Below, one piece after another: positions 6,474 to 7,904 of a DNA stretch of 7,904 bases (positions are counted from its first letter, which is position 1; every line of letters starts with the position of its first letter). The position numbers and the translations under genes are program-made. This stretch comes from Rickettsiales bacterium (lineage in GTDB: Bacteria; Pseudomonadota; Alphaproteobacteria; Rickettsiales; UBA3002). The notes under the pieces were generated by a model. The model made no database searches. It worked only from the letters and a program-made list of their open reading frames with translations, and was not told where the DNA came from. Where the stretch lies: positions 1 through 7,904 of the forward strand of contig JAIXZB010000188.1 of assembly GCA_027489915.1 (NCBI GenBank). Direction: 5' to 3'.

Positions 6474-6480
6474 TGTCCTT

Positions 6481-6846
6481 ATGCGCCATTTAACCATATC
6501 TATTTCCGCGTATCTGCTTGCTATGGGTATGATAGTGATAGGATCGCTTGCCCAAGCGCAAACGAATAAGCAAAATCTGACCCGCCAACAGCAAGCTCAA
6601 TTTGCCGAGCATACCTATAATAATTGTATAAGCGATTTTTTGCGTAGCCCTTACAAAGCGCGCATAAAAGAGTTTGGCGTACCGTACTGCACCTGCGGTG
6701 CCGATAAAATGACGGCAACAATTACCATGAAAGATATGAAGCGCATTCATGACAATAGAGGCACGTTACCTAACGATTTGCAAGCCCGCCTGAAAGGGTT
6801 TTACGCAACGTGCGAGCGCTCACTTAGCAGCGCCCCTTTACGCTGA
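6481..6846 (+). CDS. Small exported protein with four conserved-looking cysteines, function unknown
   Basis: I do not recognise this 121-residue protein. It begins with a typical Sec signal peptide: M-R-H, then a hydrophobic core at about 8-22, and a likely signal peptidase I site after AQA (24-26). The mature part of about 95 residues is polar, starts with a Gln-rich stretch (QNLTRQQQAQF) and contains four cysteines: C49 in YNNCISDF, C70 and C72 in PYCTCGADK, and C111 in YATCERS. The pattern C...YCxC...C, with a helix-rich charged segment between, resembles many small periplasmic proteins of proteobacteria. Two disulfides in the periplasm are likely; metal or haem binding is possible, but there is no CxxCH. 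There is no lipobox. The gene has a strong ribosome binding site, diverges from the SDR gene and lies 52 nt before prs. Expression with prs is possible, but a functional link is not evident. Confidence 0.75.
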   Translation: MRHLTISISAYLLAMGMIVIGSLAQAQTNKQNLTRQQQAQFAEHTYNNCISDFLRSPYKARIKEFGVPYCTCGADKMTATITMKDMKRIHDNRGTLPNDLQARLKGFYATCERSLSSAPLR

Positions 6847-6863
6847 AGGAGCGCAAAGCCTGT

Positions 6864-6894
6864 TTGACATGAGTGGGGTGAAGTGCTTTACAAG
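6864..6894 (+). promoter_or_regulatory. Candidate prs promoter next to the start codon
   Basis: TTGACA (6864-6869) is a perfect -35 element in the 52-nt gap before prs. The -10 is weaker: TTTACA (6887-6892) at 17 nt spacing matches three of six, and TACAAG (6889-6894) at 19 nt spacing matches four of six. Either would place the transcription start within a few bases of the prs ATG at 6899. That region has no Shine-Dalgarno sequence, so the mRNA could be leaderless. Confidence 0.4.
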
Positions 6895-6898
6895 CGCT

Positions 6899-7834
6899 AT
6901 GAAAATTCTCTCAGGCAATGCGAACATCCCCCTAGCGCGCGAAATGGCGAGTTATTTGAATGTGCCGATGACGGAAGCGGCCATAAAGCGCTTCTCGGAT
7001 AAAGAAATTTTTGTCGAAGTGAAAGACAATGTGCGCGGCGAGGATGTGTTTTTGGTGCAGTCCACCTCGTATCCTGCGAACGATCACATCATGGAACTTC
7101 TTATAACACTTGATGCGCTTAAACGTGCGAGCGCACGGCGGGTGACGGCGGTAATTCCCTATTTTGGTTACGCGCGGCAGGATAGAAAACCCGGCCCCCG
7201 CACTCCGATTACGGCAAAATTGGTCGCTAACTTGATTACCACCGCAGGCGCGGATAGGGTGCTGACGGTGGATTTACACGCAGGCCAGATTCAGGGGTTC
7301 TTCGATATTCCTGTCGATCATCTTTATGGCCGCCCCGTGATTGTGAACGACATCAAGCAGCATTACGATGATGTGAAAAACGTTATGATTGTCTCGCCCG
7401 ATGTGGGCGGCGTGGTGCGTGCCCGCAGCTTAGCGAGCAGACTGGATGCGGATTTGGCGATTGTTGATAAGCGCCGCGAACGCGCAGGCGTGTCGGAAGT
7501 GATGAACATCATCGGCGAAGTGGAAGGCCGCGATTGCATTTTATTCGATGATATCGTCGATACCGCAGGCACGCTCTGCAACGCTGCCGATGCATTGATG
7601 AATGCAGGCGCTAAATCGGTCGCCGCTTACGTGACCCACGGCGTGCTTTCGGGCCCTGCGGTGGAGCGTGTGGCGAAGTCGCGCCTTACCTCGCTGGTCG
7701 TCACCGATTCGATTCATCAGCCCGAAGCCGTGCAAAACACCAAAAACATCCGTATTTTATCGGTCGCCCCGCTCTTTGCCGAAGCCATCAAACGCATCGC
7801 TGAGGAAAGCTCGGTGAGTAGTTTGTTCGATTAG
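6899..7834 (+). CDS. prs: Ribose-phosphate pyrophosphokinase (PRPP synthetase)
   Basis: This cytoplasmic enzyme transfers pyrophosphate from ATP to ribose-5-phosphate. The PRPP it makes feeds purine, pyrimidine, histidine, tryptophan and NAD synthesis. From the ATG at 6899 the protein has 311 residues, the usual length for class I enzymes. It begins with MKILSGNANIPLA, the family's canonical N-terminus. Other features are FSDKEIFVEV (32-41), the ATP-binding PYFGYARQDRK (87-97), the catalytic-site histidine H127 in VDLHAGQIQGFF, VSPDVGG (165-171), the flexible-loop K191 and R193 in DKRRE, and the PRPP-binding DDIVDTAGT (217-225). An in-frame ATG at 6869 would add 10 residues (MSGVKCFTSA) foreign to the family, and its AGGAG is 17 nt away, too far to help. 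The gene follows the small exported protein by 52 nt. No clear terminator is seen in the 70 nt after the stop. Confidence 0.97.
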   Translation: MKILSGNANIPLAREMASYLNVPMTEAAIKRFSDKEIFVEVKDNVRGEDVFLVQSTSYPANDHIMELLITLDALKRASARRVTAVIPYFGYARQDRKPGPRTPITAKLVANLITTAGADRVLTVDLHAGQIQGFFDIPVDHLYGRPVIVNDIKQHYDDVKNVMIVSPDVGGVVRARSLASRLDADLAIVDKRRERAGVSEVMNIIGEVEGRDCILFDDIVDTAGTLCNAADALMNAGAKSVAAYVTHGVLSGPAVERVAKSRLTSLVVTDSIHQPEAVQNTKNIRILSVAPLFAEAIKRIAEESSVSSLFD

Positions 7835-7904
7835 AACAATAGCTTAGGGTTTTCAGACCATTCTGGCCTCACTTGCCCTTGACTCCCCCCCTCAACCCTG
7901 CTAA

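Larger units (their letters stand above)
6148..6480. other. 333-nt divergent intergenic region, AT-richer than its surroundings
   Basis: This gap lies between the divergent SDR and small exported protein genes. It holds the candidate SDR promoter, a 9-bp inverted repeat at its two ends (6158-6166 and 6379-6387), the palindrome CCACATGTGG (6244-6253), a T6 run at 6308-6313 without a good stem, and a GGGGAGGA purine tract at about 6360-6367 with no suitable ATG after it. I find no convincing promoter for the + strand gene, no tRNA and no recognisable RNA family. Open frames here have poor starts and look non-coding. Confidence 0.6.

Noticed and set aside
6412..6480. In-frame upstream extension of the exported protein to an ATG at 6412
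   Set aside because: It would bury the signal peptide behind 23 residues and ignore the GAGAGGA site 7 nt before the ATG at 6481.
6395..6493. Short frame starting ATG AGA ATG, about 32 codons with several Cys, overlapping the start of the exported protein gene
   Set aside because: It has no Shine-Dalgarno sequence, its composition looks non-coding, and it overlaps in another frame a well-supported start. A leader peptide cannot be excluded but has no positive support.

Overview
This looks like chromosomal housekeeping DNA from a proteobacterium. An alphaproteobacterium of moderate GC content is the best guess. That rests on protein style (the IlvE, PgsA, UvrC, GT87 and pteridine-reductase-like SDR sequences all read as alphaproteobacterial) and on the uvrC-pgsA pairing; no rRNA or search result backs it. 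I see no mobile element, CRISPR array, tRNA or rRNA, and no complete new multi-gene system.

Layout. Positions 2-592 (+) hold the end of a pgeF-type multicopper oxidase-like/purine nucleoside phosphorylase gene cut by the window edge. ilvE (618-1490, +) follows. It converges on pgsA (1494-2030, -) with only 3 nt between the stop codons. pgsA is the downstream partner of uvrC (2055-3899, -). A 270-nt gap follows, holding a candidate uvrC promoter, an inverted pair of DnaA-box-like 9-mers and a spaced 10-bp inverted repeat. Next comes a minus-strand pair: an SDR oxidoreductase (5392-6147) and a membrane GT87 glycosyltransferase (4170-5390), 1 nt apart. A 333-nt AT-richer divergent gap separates them from a small exported four-cysteine protein (6481-6846, +) and prs (6899-7834, +). 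The last 70 nt show no gene or clear terminator.

How the genes fit together. The set covers nucleotide precursor supply (prs makes PRPP), nucleoside or metabolite salvage/repair (pgeF), branched-chain amino acids (ilvE), phosphatidylglycerol synthesis (pgsA), nucleotide excision repair (uvrC), probable pterin or general carbonyl reduction (SDR) and envelope or lipid-linked glycosylation (GT87). They do not form one pathway. The likely transcription units are pgeF-ilvE, uvrC-pgsA, SDR-GT87 and the small exported gene, with prs possibly on its own promoter.

The most interesting points are regulatory. uvrC and prs both lack a Shine-Dalgarno sequence and have promoter-like elements placed so that transcription would begin at or next to the ATG, suggesting leaderless mRNAs. 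The DnaA-box pair sits in the uvrC-GT87 gap. The small exported cysteine protein is the least understood gene here.
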